Positions 26,051 to 34,848 of a stretch of 64,000 nucleotides of DNA are shown here, in pieces. A program made the translations under genes and the position numbers. The notes under the pieces are model-generated. The model saw only the letters and a program-made list of their open reading frames with translations, was not told where the DNA came from and did no database searches. Each line of letters opens with the position of its first letter. The first letter of the stretch is position 1. This stretch comes from Phnomibacter ginsenosidimutans (lineage in GTDB: Bacteria > Bacteroidota > Bacteroidia > Chitinophagales > Chitinophagaceae): the NCBI RefSeq assembly GCF_009740285.1, contig NZ_CP046566.1:853501-917500 (forward strand), written 5' to 3'.

Positions 26051-27424
26051 TTAGGCCGGCTGCCATTGAGCAGCAAAATCTTGCTGCGTCAATACCTGCT
26101 CGTTACCACTGGCCAAATGTTTCACTTTGCATATGCCTTGCTCCAGTTCGTTGGAGCCAATCACCACTACGTTGGCAATGCCTTTTTTATCGGCAAACTT
26201 GAATTGCTTGTCAAACTTTGCTTGCTCATGATACAGCATGGCAGAGATGCCGCGGCTGCGCAGTTGTTGCATCAAACCAAAGGCGGCCTTACTTTCTGCA
26301 TCGCCCAAATTGAAGAACAATACCTGTGTGCCTTGCTGCACTGCTTCGGGGAAAAGTTGCAGCTCCTCCATCACATCAAAAATCCGGTCTACACCAAAGC
26401 TGATGCCTACGCCGGGAATATTCGGTACATCAAACAGGCCGGTCAAATCATCGTAGCGACCGCCGCCACCAATGCTGCCCATTTGCACACCAATGGCTTT
26501 TACTTCAAAAATGGTTCCGGTATAATAGTTGAGGCCACGTGCCAGGGTGAAATCTGTTTGTAGTTGGCAGTTTTTAGTTGGCAGTGCAGCAAATGATAAA
26601 ATGTATTCCAATTCTTCAATGCCATTTTTACCTAATTCGTTTTCGCCAATGATGTTTTTGAGTTGGTCAATTTTTTCTGCATCAGTTCCTGTAATGAAAA
26701 GGTATTTTTCTATCAAGGTTATTTGCGCAGCATCTAAGCCTCGCTGTGCCAGCTCTTCTTTTACTTTATCAATGCCAATTTTATCGAGCTTGTCAATAGC
26801 AATGGTAATGTCGGTCAGCTTATCGGCACCGCCACATACTTCGGCCAGTGCAGCCAGTATTTTGCGGTTATTGATGCGTATATCAACCGGTACACCCAAT
26901 TTGCTAAAAGCGGTGGCATACAGTTGCACCAGCTCCACTTCGTTTAGCAAACTTTTACTGCCCACCACATCGGCATCGCATTGGTAAAACTCACGGTAGC
27001 GGCCACGCTGCGGCCGGTCGGCCCGCCACACGGGTTGCATTTGGTAGCGTTTGTAAGGAAAAGTGAGCTGCCCATGATTCATGGCTACATAGCGGGCAAA
27101 AGGAATGGTGAGGTCGTAGCGTAAAGCCCTTTCTGTTAGGTCTTTTACATTTTTGCCCTGCAGTATTTTGTCAAAATCTTCTTTGGCCTTGGCATGCTTT
27201 TCGGGGCGGTCGAGACCGTTGTTCAAAATTTTGAAAATGAGTTTGTCGCCTTCCTCGCCATACTTACCCATCAGGGTGTCCAGGTTTTCCATGGCCGGTG
27301 TTTCCAGCGGTTCAAAACCATACAGCTGAAACACCTGCTGAATGGTGCTGAAAATAAACTGGCGTTTGCGTACCACCGAAGCGTTGAAATCACGGGTGCC
27401 TTGCGGCAAAGAAGGTTTTGACAT
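26051..27424 (-). CDS. hisS: Histidine-tRNA ligase
   Basis: Class II aminoacyl-tRNA synthetase, 457 aa. Motif 1 region YGFEPLETPAMENLD, motif 2 (RPQRGRYREFYQCDADVVG), HisA-type motif LARGLNYYTGTIFEV, and motif 3 (GISFGVDRIFDVM) are all present, with the C-terminal anticodon domain ending in LTQQDFAAQW. Just before LARGLNYY (residues about 281-290) the protein reads LPTKNCQLQT, encoded by the word repeat CTGCCAACTAAAAACTGCCA plus ACTACAAACAG. The frame is kept across it. Essential for translation. Confidence 0.97.
   Translation of the reverse strand: MSKPSLPQGTRDFNASVVRKRQFIFSTIQQVFQLYGFEPLETPAMENLDTLMGKYGEEGDKLIFKILNNGLDRPEKHAKAKEDFDKILQGKNVKDLTERALRYDLTIPFARYVAMNHGQLTFPYKRYQMQPVWRADRPQRGRYREFYQCDADVVGSKSLLNEVELVQLYATAFSKLGVPVDIRINNRKILAALAEVCGGADKLTDITIAIDKLDKIGIDKVKEELAQRGLDAAQITLIEKYLFITGTDAEKIDQLKNIIGENELGKNGIEELEYILSFAALPTKNCQLQTDFTLARGLNYYTGTIFEVKAIGVQMGSIGGGGRYDDLTGLFDVPNIPGVGISFGVDRIFDVMEELQLFPEAVQQGTQVLFFNLGDAESKAAFGLMQQLRSRGISAMLYHEQAKFDKQFKFADKKGIANVVVIGSNELEQGICKVKHLASGNEQVLTQQDFAAQWQPA
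26554..26584 (-). repeat. CTGCCAAC word repeat in frame inside hisS
   Basis: The coding strand has CTGCCAACTAAAAACTGCCA followed by ACTACAAACAG: two CTGCCAACTA units plus ACAAAC. The 14-mer at 26557-26570 matches 13 of 14 bases of the intergenic-type repeat at 3347-3360. It encodes about ten residues between two conserved blocks of the synthetase. Confidence 0.6.
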
Positions 27425-27444
27425 ATTGAAAAAATCAGAAAAAG

Positions 27445-27906
27445 TTAAGCATTGAGTTGTCGGGCAATAAAAGCATCGCAGGCAGTGCTGATGAGACGAA
27501 ATACATGGTGGTAATCTTCCTCAGTGCCGTAGTAGGGGTCGGGCACGGGTTCGTTGGCACCGGGTGTTACCTCGTTCAGCAGCAGCCGGGCTTTGGCATC
27601 ATTCCAGGTATGGCGGGCCATGGCCTGGGCGTCGCGGCGATTGCTTTCTTCCATAAAGAAAATTACATCAAACCGCTCCATATCGCTGGCATGAAACTGG
27701 CGGCCCCGTTGGCTGCTAATGTCTACGCCATAGTGCAGTGCCGTTTTTTGCGACAGCCGGTGTGGCGGTTCGCCCACATGCCAGCTGCCAGTGCCGGCGC
27801 TGTCAATTTCCCAGTGTAAGCCAGCTGTCCGGGCTTTGTGCCGCATAATGCCCTCTGCCAACGGGCTACGGCAAATATTTCCCAGACATACCATCAATAT
27901 CTTCAT
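27445..27906 (-). CDS. Low molecular weight protein-tyrosine phosphatase
   Basis: 153 aa. The catalytic P-loop is at the very N-terminus: MVCLGNICRSPLAEG (C-x5-R-S, Cys at about 7), with the general acid in VPDPYYGTEEDY near the C-terminus. It removes phosphate from tyrosine; in bacteria it often controls polysaccharide export kinases or acts on small arginine phosphates. It is 20 bp upstream of hisS on the same strand. The ATG at 27906 is the family start; the open frame extends upstream without conservation. Confidence 0.93.
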   Translation of the reverse strand: MKILMVCLGNICRSPLAEGIMRHKARTAGLHWEIDSAGTGSWHVGEPPHRLSQKTALHYGVDISSQRGRQFHASDMERFDVIFFMEESNRRDAQAMARHTWNDAKARLLLNEVTPGANEPVPDPYYGTEEDYHHVFRLISTACDAFIARQLNA

Positions 27907-28090
27907 GCACACACGGCTTTTTTTGCGGGGCAAAAGTAATGTTTGCCCATCAGCCTTGTGTGGAAAATGCCCCGTGCAGCATCTTAGGGGCAGAAAAAAT
28001 GGCATTGAGCTTGTATACTTACAATCCGGTGACCATTGTACACACTCCACAAGCCTTGAATTGATTATCTTTCCGCCCTTTCAAAAAAAT

Positions 28091-28363
28091 ATGCAGACTC
28101 GCAAAACATCACGTCGAAAAAGTACACCCAATGTGCGGGCTATGATGGATTACTTCATGGCCTCATTGATGGTTTTCTTTGGCGTATTCATCATGTTTTC
28201 AGAAAAAATTATTGGCTACGACTATTTCGAGGGCAGCAATTTTGTGACGGGCAAAATGAAATGGGTTATAGGCGTTTTGTTCATGCTGTATGGCGTGTTC
28301 AAAGCCTACCGGGGATATGTGGCAGCCAAAATTGAAAAGGAATTTCAACATGAAGATGAATAA
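28091..28363 (+). CDS. Small two-helix membrane protein
   Basis: 90 aa. Basic N-terminus (QTRKTSRRKST), two transmembrane helices (MASLMVFFGVFIMFSEKII and WVIGVLFMLYGVFKAYRGY) joined by a short loop, and an acidic tail. Its stop overlaps the start of the next gene by 14 bp, so the two are translationally coupled. From memory, a small membrane protein like this often precedes a PstS-like gene near TonB clusters in Bacteroidota. The function is unknown. Confidence 0.82.
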   Translation: MQTRKTSRRKSTPNVRAMMDYFMASLMVFFGVFIMFSEKIIGYDYFEGSNFVTGKMKWVIGVLFMLYGVFKAYRGYVAAKIEKEFQHEDE

Positions 28364-29282
28364 GAAACATAATGGTTGGGCTGTGTTTGTACTCAGCATT
28401 TTGCTGATGGCTTGTGGCAATACCGGCACGGCGCCAGCGGTTGTGTCGGACGATACGCCTACCAGTGGCCGCATTCGTATCAGCATTGATGAATCATTCA
28501 AGCCCGTTATTGATTCACAGATTAAGGTGTTTCAGTCTTCGTTTCCCAACGCAGAAATTATAGCAGAGTACAAACCAGAGGCCGAATGCCTGAAAGATTT
28601 GGAAAGCGACAGCACCCGTATGGTGATTGTTACCCGCGGCCTCAGCGAAGACGAATCCACACAGTTTGAGCAGAAGCTGGGTTTTAAGCCGGCTTGGGGC
28701 ATTCTTGCCTACGATGCGGTGGCCATCGTCACCAATAAAAAGGCTAAGGACAGCACCTTTACCATGGGCGATATTAAAAACATGCTGGCGGGCAACAGCA
28801 GCTACAAATACAAAGTGGTGATGGATGGCCTCAGTGCTACCAGTACCGTTCGCTTTGCTATGGATAGCCTGCTCCGCGGCAAGCCTTTGGGTAAAAATGT
28901 AGTGGCTGCCAAAACCAGCCCCGAGGTGATTGAATATGTGGCCAATGACCCCAATGCCATTGGTATGATTGGCGTAAGCTGGATTGGCAATAGCGACGAT
29001 CGGGATCAATTGAGTTTCCTTTCCAAAGTAAATGTGGCCTCGCTGGCCTGCGAAACCTGCGATGAAGACGCCTATGTAAAGCCTTATCAGGGAAACATTG
29101 CCTTGGGCCGCTATCCGCTCATCCGCAGCCTCAATTACATCGTAAAAGAAAATTATCAGGGCTTGGGCAAAGGCTTTGTGAACTTCCTGATTTATGAAAG
29201 AGGGCAACTGATTTTTAAGAGAGCCTATTTGCTACCCGGCAGAATGCAGTTTAATGTTAGAAACATGAACATAAAACAGTAA
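28350..29282 (+). CDS. PstS-like periplasmic substrate-binding lipoprotein
   Basis: 310 aa. Lipoprotein signal with lipobox LLMACGN. The body matches the PstS/phosphate-binding fold: GRIRISIDESFKPVIDSQI, MVIVTRGLSEDE, LAYDAVAIVTNKKAKDSTFT, the SATSTVRFAMDSLL segment and the C-terminal GKGFVNFLIYERGQLIFKRA. No ABC permease or ATPase follows, so classical phosphate import is not supported here. The ligand is unproven. The start overlaps the upstream small membrane gene. Confidence 0.85.
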   Translation: MKMNKKHNGWAVFVLSILLMACGNTGTAPAVVSDDTPTSGRIRISIDESFKPVIDSQIKVFQSSFPNAEIIAEYKPEAECLKDLESDSTRMVIVTRGLSEDESTQFEQKLGFKPAWGILAYDAVAIVTNKKAKDSTFTMGDIKNMLAGNSSYKYKVVMDGLSATSTVRFAMDSLLRGKPLGKNVVAAKTSPEVIEYVANDPNAIGMIGVSWIGNSDDRDQLSFLSKVNVASLACETCDEDAYVKPYQGNIALGRYPLIRSLNYIVKENYQGLGKGFVNFLIYERGQLIFKRAYLLPGRMQFNVRNMNIKQ

Positions 29283-29419
29283 ATTCTGTTAACAGATTTC
29301 TAAGAAAACCGTTGTTTTGTGCCGAAATCCCAGTCTTTTCGTCTTAGTAATATAATTTGACACCCGCACCCGCAGAAAGCACACCTAACATTGTTCATAT
29401 TGCAAAAACACAACAAAGC

Positions 29420-31162
29420 ATGATGAAACGTTTTTTTCTTTCCATGATGGCCCTCGCAGTGGCGTTTGGCGTGTATGCCCAAACTGTGCAGGAAGCTTAC
29501 AAGGACCTGATGGACGGCCGTGTAGACAAGGCGCAAACCAGCTTAGAAGGTTTGCTGGCCAAAGATCCGGCCAGTGCAGAAGTGAATTATTGGTTGGGCC
29601 AGGTGTACATTACACAGGGTCAGCTACACCGCAACAGCAGCTGGCGGGATAAGGCCAAGGAAGTGTATACCAAAGCCATGACCAGCACCAATCAGAACCC
29701 ATTGATTGTAGTAGCTGTGGGCCATATTGAATTGCTGGAAGGCAAGACTGCTGAAGCCATGGCTCACTTTGATGGTGCAGTGCTGGCCAGTGCAACCAAA
29801 AAGAATAAAAAGTACGGCGACCCTGTAGTGCTCAACGCCATTGTTCGGGCAAATGCAGGTGGCGACAGCAAAATTGGAGACGTGAAGTATGCTGAAACAA
29901 AAGCAGCACAAAGCGAAGAACTGATGGGTGCTACGCCGGATATGTTTGTAAGCCTGGGTATTGTGTACCTGAAAGGTGGTGGCGAAAATGGCGGTCCTGC
30001 CAAGCGGGCCTTCGAAAAAGCCATTGCTCTCGACCCCAATTTTGCGCCGGCCTACTGGCGCATTGGCAAAATTTTCGAAAGTCAGAAGAATCCTGAAATG
30101 TATCTGGACTTCTACGAAAAAGCCATCAAAGCCAGCGACAAGTTTTCACTGTCTTACCTGAGCATGTACGATCACTACAAAAACCGTGATGTAAACAAGG
30201 CCAAGGAATACATTGAACTGTTTATTGCGAATGCCGATAAGGATATCGAAACTGATTATTTCTATGCCGACTACCTGTTCCGTGCCGGTAAGTATCAGGA
30301 GTCTTTGCAAAAAGCAAAAGATATTGAAGCCAGCCTCAGCGGTGAAAAGTTCGCCAAAGTGAACAAGCTGTACAGCTTCAACTACGACCGCTTGAAGGAT
30401 TCTGTGAAGGCCATGGAATACATGGAGAAATACCTGGCTCAGGAAGATGCAGATAAAATTGAAGGTGAAGATTATGCTTACATGGCTGCCTCTTACCTGA
30501 AAGTGCCAGGCAATGTTGTAAAAGCTGAAACCATGGCTGAGAAAGCTATTGGTTTGGATACATCTGTAGCGGGTAAAGTCATCATTATGGATGGTATGGC
30601 TAACGCCTACACTACTCAGCAAGATTGGGTAGGTGCTTACAAATGGATGGCCCGCAAGCAGCAGGTGAAGCCCGATAACAGTGCCCGCAACCTGTACTTC
30701 CTGAGTGATGCTGCCCTGAAAGCAAAAGAGTTTGATGCCTGCCAGTCTATTGCCAGCCAGTACATTGCCAGCTTCCCCGATCAGCCACAGGGCTATATCT
30801 TCAAATCAAGAGCAGCCATTGCTGCCGACCCCGATACAAGTAAGGGTTCAGCTATTCCTGCAATTGACGAGTATACTCAGTTTCTGATGAAAGACACTGT
30901 GAAAAACAAGGGTCGTATCATTCAGAACCACGGTTACAAAGTATTTTACTACTTGGTAAAAGCGCAGGACTATCAGAAAGCCATAGATGCTGGCAACGCC
31001 ATTCTGGCAATCGATCCAGCCAACGCCTACGGTCAAATGGCGATTTCTGAAGCACAGCGTTTGCTGAAAGCCAACGGAGGCAAAGCTACCTCTGCCGCAG
31101 GCGGTAATAAACCCACTGCTGCAACAGGTGCCGGAGGCTCGCCGGGCAAATTCAGACCTTGA
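29420..31162 (+). CDS. Secreted tetratricopeptide repeat protein
   Basis: 580 aa with a signal peptide (MKRFFLSMMALAVAFGVYAQ). TPR-like helical pairs run through the protein, such as EVNYWLGQVYITQG, AKRAFEKAIALDPNFAPAYW, YFYADYLFRAGKYQESLQKA and YQKAIDAGNAILAIDPANAY. The C-terminus is a Gly/Ala/Thr tail. It follows the PstS-like lipoprotein by 137 bp and is closed by a strong terminator before the nuo operon. I infer a periplasmic scaffold that works with the upstream binding protein. Confidence 0.85.
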   Translation: MMKRFFLSMMALAVAFGVYAQTVQEAYKDLMDGRVDKAQTSLEGLLAKDPASAEVNYWLGQVYITQGQLHRNSSWRDKAKEVYTKAMTSTNQNPLIVVAVGHIELLEGKTAEAMAHFDGAVLASATKKNKKYGDPVVLNAIVRANAGGDSKIGDVKYAETKAAQSEELMGATPDMFVSLGIVYLKGGGENGGPAKRAFEKAIALDPNFAPAYWRIGKIFESQKNPEMYLDFYEKAIKASDKFSLSYLSMYDHYKNRDVNKAKEYIELFIANADKDIETDYFYADYLFRAGKYQESLQKAKDIEASLSGEKFAKVNKLYSFNYDRLKDSVKAMEYMEKYLAQEDADKIEGEDYAYMAASYLKVPGNVVKAETMAEKAIGLDTSVAGKVIIMDGMANAYTTQQDWVGAYKWMARKQQVKPDNSARNLYFLSDAALKAKEFDACQSIASQYIASFPDQPQGYIFKSRAAIAADPDTSKGSAIPAIDEYTQFLMKDTVKNKGRIIQNHGYKVFYYLVKAQDYQKAIDAGNAILAIDPANAYGQMAISEAQRLLKANGGKATSAAGGNKPTAATGAGGSPGKFRP

Positions 31163-31185
31163 TGGAAGTAGTTATCCACGATACT

Positions 31186-31216
31186 AAAAATCCCCTGCAA
31201 AACGCAGGGGATTTTT
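31186..31216 (+). terminator. Terminator after the TPR gene
   Basis: AAAAATCCCCTGC pairs perfectly with GCAGGGGATTTTT, loop AAAAC. It separates the TPR gene from the nuo operon. Confidence 0.9.
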
Positions 31217-31263
31217 ATTTACTGAAAATGAAAACTACCTACGGTTATTAGTACGCAGGAACT

Positions 31264-31271
31264 TATTTTTG
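31264..31271 (+). promoter_or_regulatory. Candidate nuo operon promoter (-7 box)
   Basis: TATTTTTG, perfect TAnnTTTG, 23 nt before the nuoA ATG and directly after a terminator, where an operon promoter is expected. The -33 region lacks a clear TTTG. Confidence 0.5.
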
Positions 31272-31293
31272 CGGCGCAACAATTATAAGCAGC

Positions 31294-31680
31294 ATGTATT
31301 CATTAGCCGAAGTAGTAGGAAGCCCGTCTCAATATTTACCCATCGGAATTCAGTTGCTTTTTGCCATTGGCTTTATCGCCGTGATGATAGCGGTAAGCCA
31401 CTATTTGGGACCAAGACGCAACACCAGCGACAAGCTCGACAACTTTGAAAGCGGTATTGAGCAAGTAGGAAATGCCCGTCAGCCCATGGCCGTAAAAGTA
31501 TTTTCTGGTAGCTATCCTGTTTGTGTTGTTCGATGTGGAAGTGATTTTTTTCTATCCCTATGCTGTCAATTTTAGAACCCTCGGATGGGATGGTTTTTGG
31601 GCAGTATTGATGTTTGTAGGTTTCTTTTTGCAGGCTTTACCTACATCATAAAAAAAGGAGCCTTGAAATGGGAAGATTGA
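31294..31680 (+). CDS. nuoA: NADH-quinone oxidoreductase subunit A, two frameshifts
   Basis: Three-helix membrane subunit of complex I, first gene of the operon. N-terminal YLPIGIQLLFAIGFIAVMIAV, the conserved loop KLDNFESGIEQVGNAR, then FLVAILFVLFDVEVIFFYPY and GFFLAGFTYIIKKGALKWED. Two single-base breaks interrupt it: an extra G at 31498 (AAAGTAT) and a missing G at about 31631 (TTTTTGCAGG should read TTGGCAGG). With both repaired the protein is about 128 aa, as usual. Two errors in so short an essential gene point to sequencing error. Confidence 0.9.
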
Positions 31681-31690
31681 TGCCAACACT

Positions 31691-31738
31691 ATAACCAACA
31701 GTCATTTCAGCAAAACATTTTGAGCTGAAATCGGTTAT
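31691..31738 (+). other. Long hairpin between nuoA and nuoB
   Basis: ATAACC and ATTTCAGC on the left pair with GCTGAAAT and GGTTAT on the right, with small internal loops and a 12-nt terminal loop. No T-run follows. Inside an operon, this could be an RNA processing or stability site. Confidence 0.5.
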
Positions 31739-31777
31739 CGAAGCATCAGTTTTCTTTCACCAGTCAAATAATAGCGT

Positions 31778-32359
31778 ATGAGTGATTTGATATATCAGGG
31801 ACGCCCCGTACGATTTAACAGCGGCATCAAAATAGCCGAAGCACCTCCCGGCATTGAAGGCGAAGGTTTTTTCGTTACCAAGCTGAGCGAAGTAGTAGGC
31901 CTTGGCCGTAAAAATTCTTTGTGGCCACTGCCATTTGCTACCAGCTGTTGTGGTATCGAATTCATGGCCACCATGGGTAGCCACTACGATATTGCCCGAT
32001 TCGGTAGCGAAAGGGTAGGCTTTAGCCCCCGCCAGTGCGACCTACTGATGGTGATGGGTACCATTGCCAAAAAAATGGGCCCTGTATTGCGCCAGGTGTA
32101 TTTGCAAATGGCCGAGCCCCGCTGGGTACTTTCTGTTGGCGCCTGTGCCTCTTCTGGTGGCATTTTTGATACCTACAGTGTGTTGCAAGGCATCGATCAG
32201 GTAATACCTGTAGATGTGTATGTACCCGGTTGCCCGCCACGGCCCGAAGCCATTCTGGATGGCCTGATGAAAATTCAGGACCTGGTGGGTAAAGAAAGCA
32301 TCCGCCGCCGCAACGGAGAGCAATACAAAGCATTGCTCAGCGAATACGGCATTCAATAA
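31778..32359 (+). CDS. nuoB: NADH-quinone oxidoreductase subunit B
   Basis: Carries the N2 iron-sulfur cluster next to the quinone site. Cluster ligands are in ATSCCGIEFMA (tandem Cys), VGACASSGG and VPGCPPRPE. 193 aa is normal. The frame is intact. It lies 97 bp after nuoA, the gap being occupied by the hairpin at 31691-31738, and 26 bp before nuoC. Confidence 0.97.
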   Translation: MSDLIYQGRPVRFNSGIKIAEAPPGIEGEGFFVTKLSEVVGLGRKNSLWPLPFATSCCGIEFMATMGSHYDIARFGSERVGFSPRQCDLLMVMGTIAKKMGPVLRQVYLQMAEPRWVLSVGACASSGGIFDTYSVLQGIDQVIPVDVYVPGCPPRPEAILDGLMKIQDLVGKESIRRRNGEQYKALLSEYGIQ

Positions 32360-32385
32360 TCCAATTATCATTAAGACCTTTTTCA

Positions 32386-32904
32386 ATGGGGCTTACCTAC
32401 GAAACCATACAAGAAAAACTGAACGGGCAATTTGGCGCCGACAACCTGCAGTGGGAAAATACTTACGACCAACTGACGGTAACGGCACCCAAAGAACTCA
32501 ACCTGAAAATTCTTCAGTTTTTGTTTGATGATGAAACGCTGGCCTTTCGGTTTCTGACCGATATCTGCGCCGTTCATTATCCCGACAATACCGGTGCCGA
32601 ACTGGCCGTGGTGTATCACCTGCACAACCTGGTAGCCAATGTGCGGCTGCGGATGAAAGTATTCACAGCCATCGAAAAGCCAGATGTGTACACCGCCACC
32701 AGCTTGTTTCCCGGAGCCAACTGGATGGAACGGGAGACCTACGATTTCTATGGCATCAACTTCGTGGGCCATCCCAAGCTCAAGCGTATTCTCAACGTAG
32801 ATGAAATGGACTATTTCCCGCTGCGCAAAGAGTATCCGCTGGAAGACCAGAGCCGCATCGACAAAGACGATGAGATGTTTGGCCGTGGCGGTTCGTACAA
32901 CTAA
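32386..32904 (+). CDS. nuoC: NADH-quinone oxidoreductase subunit C
   Basis: Peripheral 30-kDa-type subunit, 172 aa. The signature is in FPGANWMERETYDFYGINF, followed by HPKLKRILNVDEMDYFPLRK, with the C-terminal PLEDQSRID. It is separate from NuoD, unlike the fused NuoCD of enterobacteria. Intact frame. Confidence 0.95.
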   Translation: MGLTYETIQEKLNGQFGADNLQWENTYDQLTVTAPKELNLKILQFLFDDETLAFRFLTDICAVHYPDNTGAELAVVYHLHNLVANVRLRMKVFTAIEKPDVYTATSLFPGANWMERETYDFYGINFVGHPKLKRILNVDEMDYFPLRKEYPLEDQSRIDKDDEMFGRGGSYN

Positions 32905-32963
32905 CCGGCCCGGATAAAGATTTTTAACGACAGCATTAAAGCTCTCACAAGAGCCTGAAGCAT

Positions 32964-34199
32964 ATGAGTGAGCAATCAGTAATACACCACATTCCACTGC
33001 CCGAAGGCAGCATTCAAAAGCAAACCACCACCATGAACCTGGGGCCTACGCACCCGGCTACGCATGGTGTGTTTCAGAATGTGGTAGAATTGGATGGTGA
33101 AACCATTGTAGATACAGAACAAACCGTGGGCTACATCCACCGGGCATTTGAAAAACTGGCCGAACGTCGTCCGCTGTATCAGGTAACGCCTATTACCGAC
33201 CGACTGAACTATTGCAGCAGCCCCATTAACAACATGGGCTGGCATACCACCTGCGAAAAACTACTGGGTATCCAAACACCCAAGCGGGTAGATTATCTGC
33301 GGGTAATCATCATGGAGCTGGCCCGTATTGCCGATCACCTCATTTGCAACTCTATCGTAGGTGTGGATACGGGTGCTTACACTGGCTTCCTGTATGTGAT
33401 GCAGTATCGTGAATTGATTTATGAAATTTACGAAGAAGTATGCGGCAGCCGATTGACTACCAACATTGGTCGCATTGGTGGTTTCGAACGCAACTTTAAC
33501 GACACTGCATTTACGAAGATTGAAAAGTTCCTGAAAGAATATCCTGTGGTACTCAAAGAGTTTGAAAACCTCTTTAGCCGCAACCGAATTTTCATGGATC
33601 GTACACAAGGTACTGGCGCCATTAGCGCCGAAAGAGCGTTGGCGTACAGCTTTACCGGCCCCAACCTGCGGGCTGCCGGTGTAGACTACGATGTACGTGT
33701 AGCCAAGCCTTACAGCAGCTACGAAGATTTCCAGTTCGATATTCCTGTAGGTACCACCGGCGATAACTACGACCGATTTATGGTACGCAATGGCGAAATG
33801 TGGCAGAGCCTCAGCATTATTGAACAAGCCATGCAAAAGCTGGCACAGTTCAAAGGTGCCGAAGCCGATGTGTACCACGCCGATGTACCGGAATATTACC
33901 TGCCCGAAAAGAAAGACGTTTACACCAAGATGGAAGCGCTGATCCGGCACTTCAAAATCATCATGGGTGAAATAGAAATGCCGAAGGGTGAAGTATACCA
34001 CGCTGTAGAAGGTGCCAACGGTGAGTTGGGCTACTACCTCATCAGCGATGGTGGCCGTACACCATACCGCTTGCATTTCCGTCGTCCTTGCTTCATTTAC
34101 TATCAGGCTTACCCCGAGCTGGTAAAAGGGGCTATGCTGAGTGATGCCATCGTTACCATGTCGTCGCTCAACCTGATTGCAGGTGAGCTGGACGCATAA
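32964..34199 (+). CDS. nuoD: NADH-quinone oxidoreductase subunit D
   Basis: 49-kDa-type subunit lining the quinone pocket, 411 aa. It has MNLGPTHPATHGVFQ at the N-terminus, RADHLICN-type ARIADHLICNSIVGVDTGA, FMDRTQGTGAIS, and the C-terminal SDGGRTPYRLHFRRP. Intact. It is followed by a short degenerate repeat before nuoE. Confidence 0.97.
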   Translation: MSEQSVIHHIPLPEGSIQKQTTTMNLGPTHPATHGVFQNVVELDGETIVDTEQTVGYIHRAFEKLAERRPLYQVTPITDRLNYCSSPINNMGWHTTCEKLLGIQTPKRVDYLRVIIMELARIADHLICNSIVGVDTGAYTGFLYVMQYRELIYEIYEEVCGSRLTTNIGRIGGFERNFNDTAFTKIEKFLKEYPVVLKEFENLFSRNRIFMDRTQGTGAISAERALAYSFTGPNLRAAGVDYDVRVAKPYSSYEDFQFDIPVGTTGDNYDRFMVRNGEMWQSLSIIEQAMQKLAQFKGAEADVYHADVPEYYLPEKKDVYTKMEALIRHFKIIMGEIEMPKGEVYHAVEGANGELGYYLISDGGRTPYRLHFRRPCFIYYQAYPELVKGAMLSDAIVTMSSLNLIAGELDA

Positions 34200-34203
34200 A
34201 CTG

Positions 34204-34256
34204 AAGTGCGAAGGACGAGGGTAGAAGTACGAAGAGGAAGTAGGAATTGAGATTGT
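34204..34256 (+). repeat. AAGTxCGAAG-type degenerate repeat between nuoD and nuoE
   Basis: GAAGTGCGAAGGACGAGGGT is followed by AGAAGTACGAAGAGGAAGTA and GGAATTGAGATTG: three imperfect AGAAGTxCGAAG units and an AATT tail. The style resembles the other word-like repeats in the window, but the words differ. Confidence 0.4.
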
Positions 34257-34281
34257 AAACCGGAATTTGATTAACTGAAAT

Positions 34282-34780
34282 ATGGTACAGTTTTCACAAG
34301 AAAATTTGGCGAAGGTGGAAGAAATCATCGCCCGTTATCCTGAAGGAAGGCAGAAAAGTGCACTCATGCCTTTGCTGCATTTGGCACAGGAACAAGTGGG
34401 GATGGTTGAGTGCCGAAACCATGGATTATGTAGCCGGCTTGCTGAAGCTGGAACCCATTGAAGTATATGAGGTAGCTACCTTCTACACCATGTACAATCT
34501 GAAGCCTGTTGGCAAGCATGTGTTTGAGGTTTGTCATACCGGACCTTGCATGCTGCGGGGTAGCGACGACATTCTGGCTTACATCAAAGAAAAGCTGGGC
34601 ATTGGCGTAGGCGAAACAACTGCCGATGGTTTGTTTACCCTCAAAACTGCCGAATGCCTGGGTGCTTGCGGATACGCTCCCATGATGCAAATGGGTAAGT
34701 ATTACAAAGAGCATCTCACCAAAGAAAAAGTAGACCGCATAATAGAAGAGTGCAGAGCTCAGGCAGCCGCCAACAACTAA
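34282..34780 (+). CDS. nuoE: NADH-quinone oxidoreductase subunit E, frameshifted
   Basis: 24-kDa-type subunit with the N1a 2Fe-2S cluster: ligands in CHTGPCMLRG and ECLGACGYAPMMQ. The N-terminus is MVQFSQENLAKVEEIIARYP, followed by PLLHLAQEQVGWLSAETMDY after removal of one G from the GGGG run at 34398-34401 (three are needed). About 165 aa when repaired, as usual for the family. Confidence 0.92.
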
Positions 34781-34848
34781 GCACTTTTCGGCAACGAATA
34801 TTTTAGATAAGAGTACCATAACCCTGCATAGCAGGCTAAAGCAATAGC

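Noticed and set aside
33261..34328. 355-aa minus-strand frame opposite nuoD
   Set aside because: nuoD is unambiguous, and the reverse frame has no family features.
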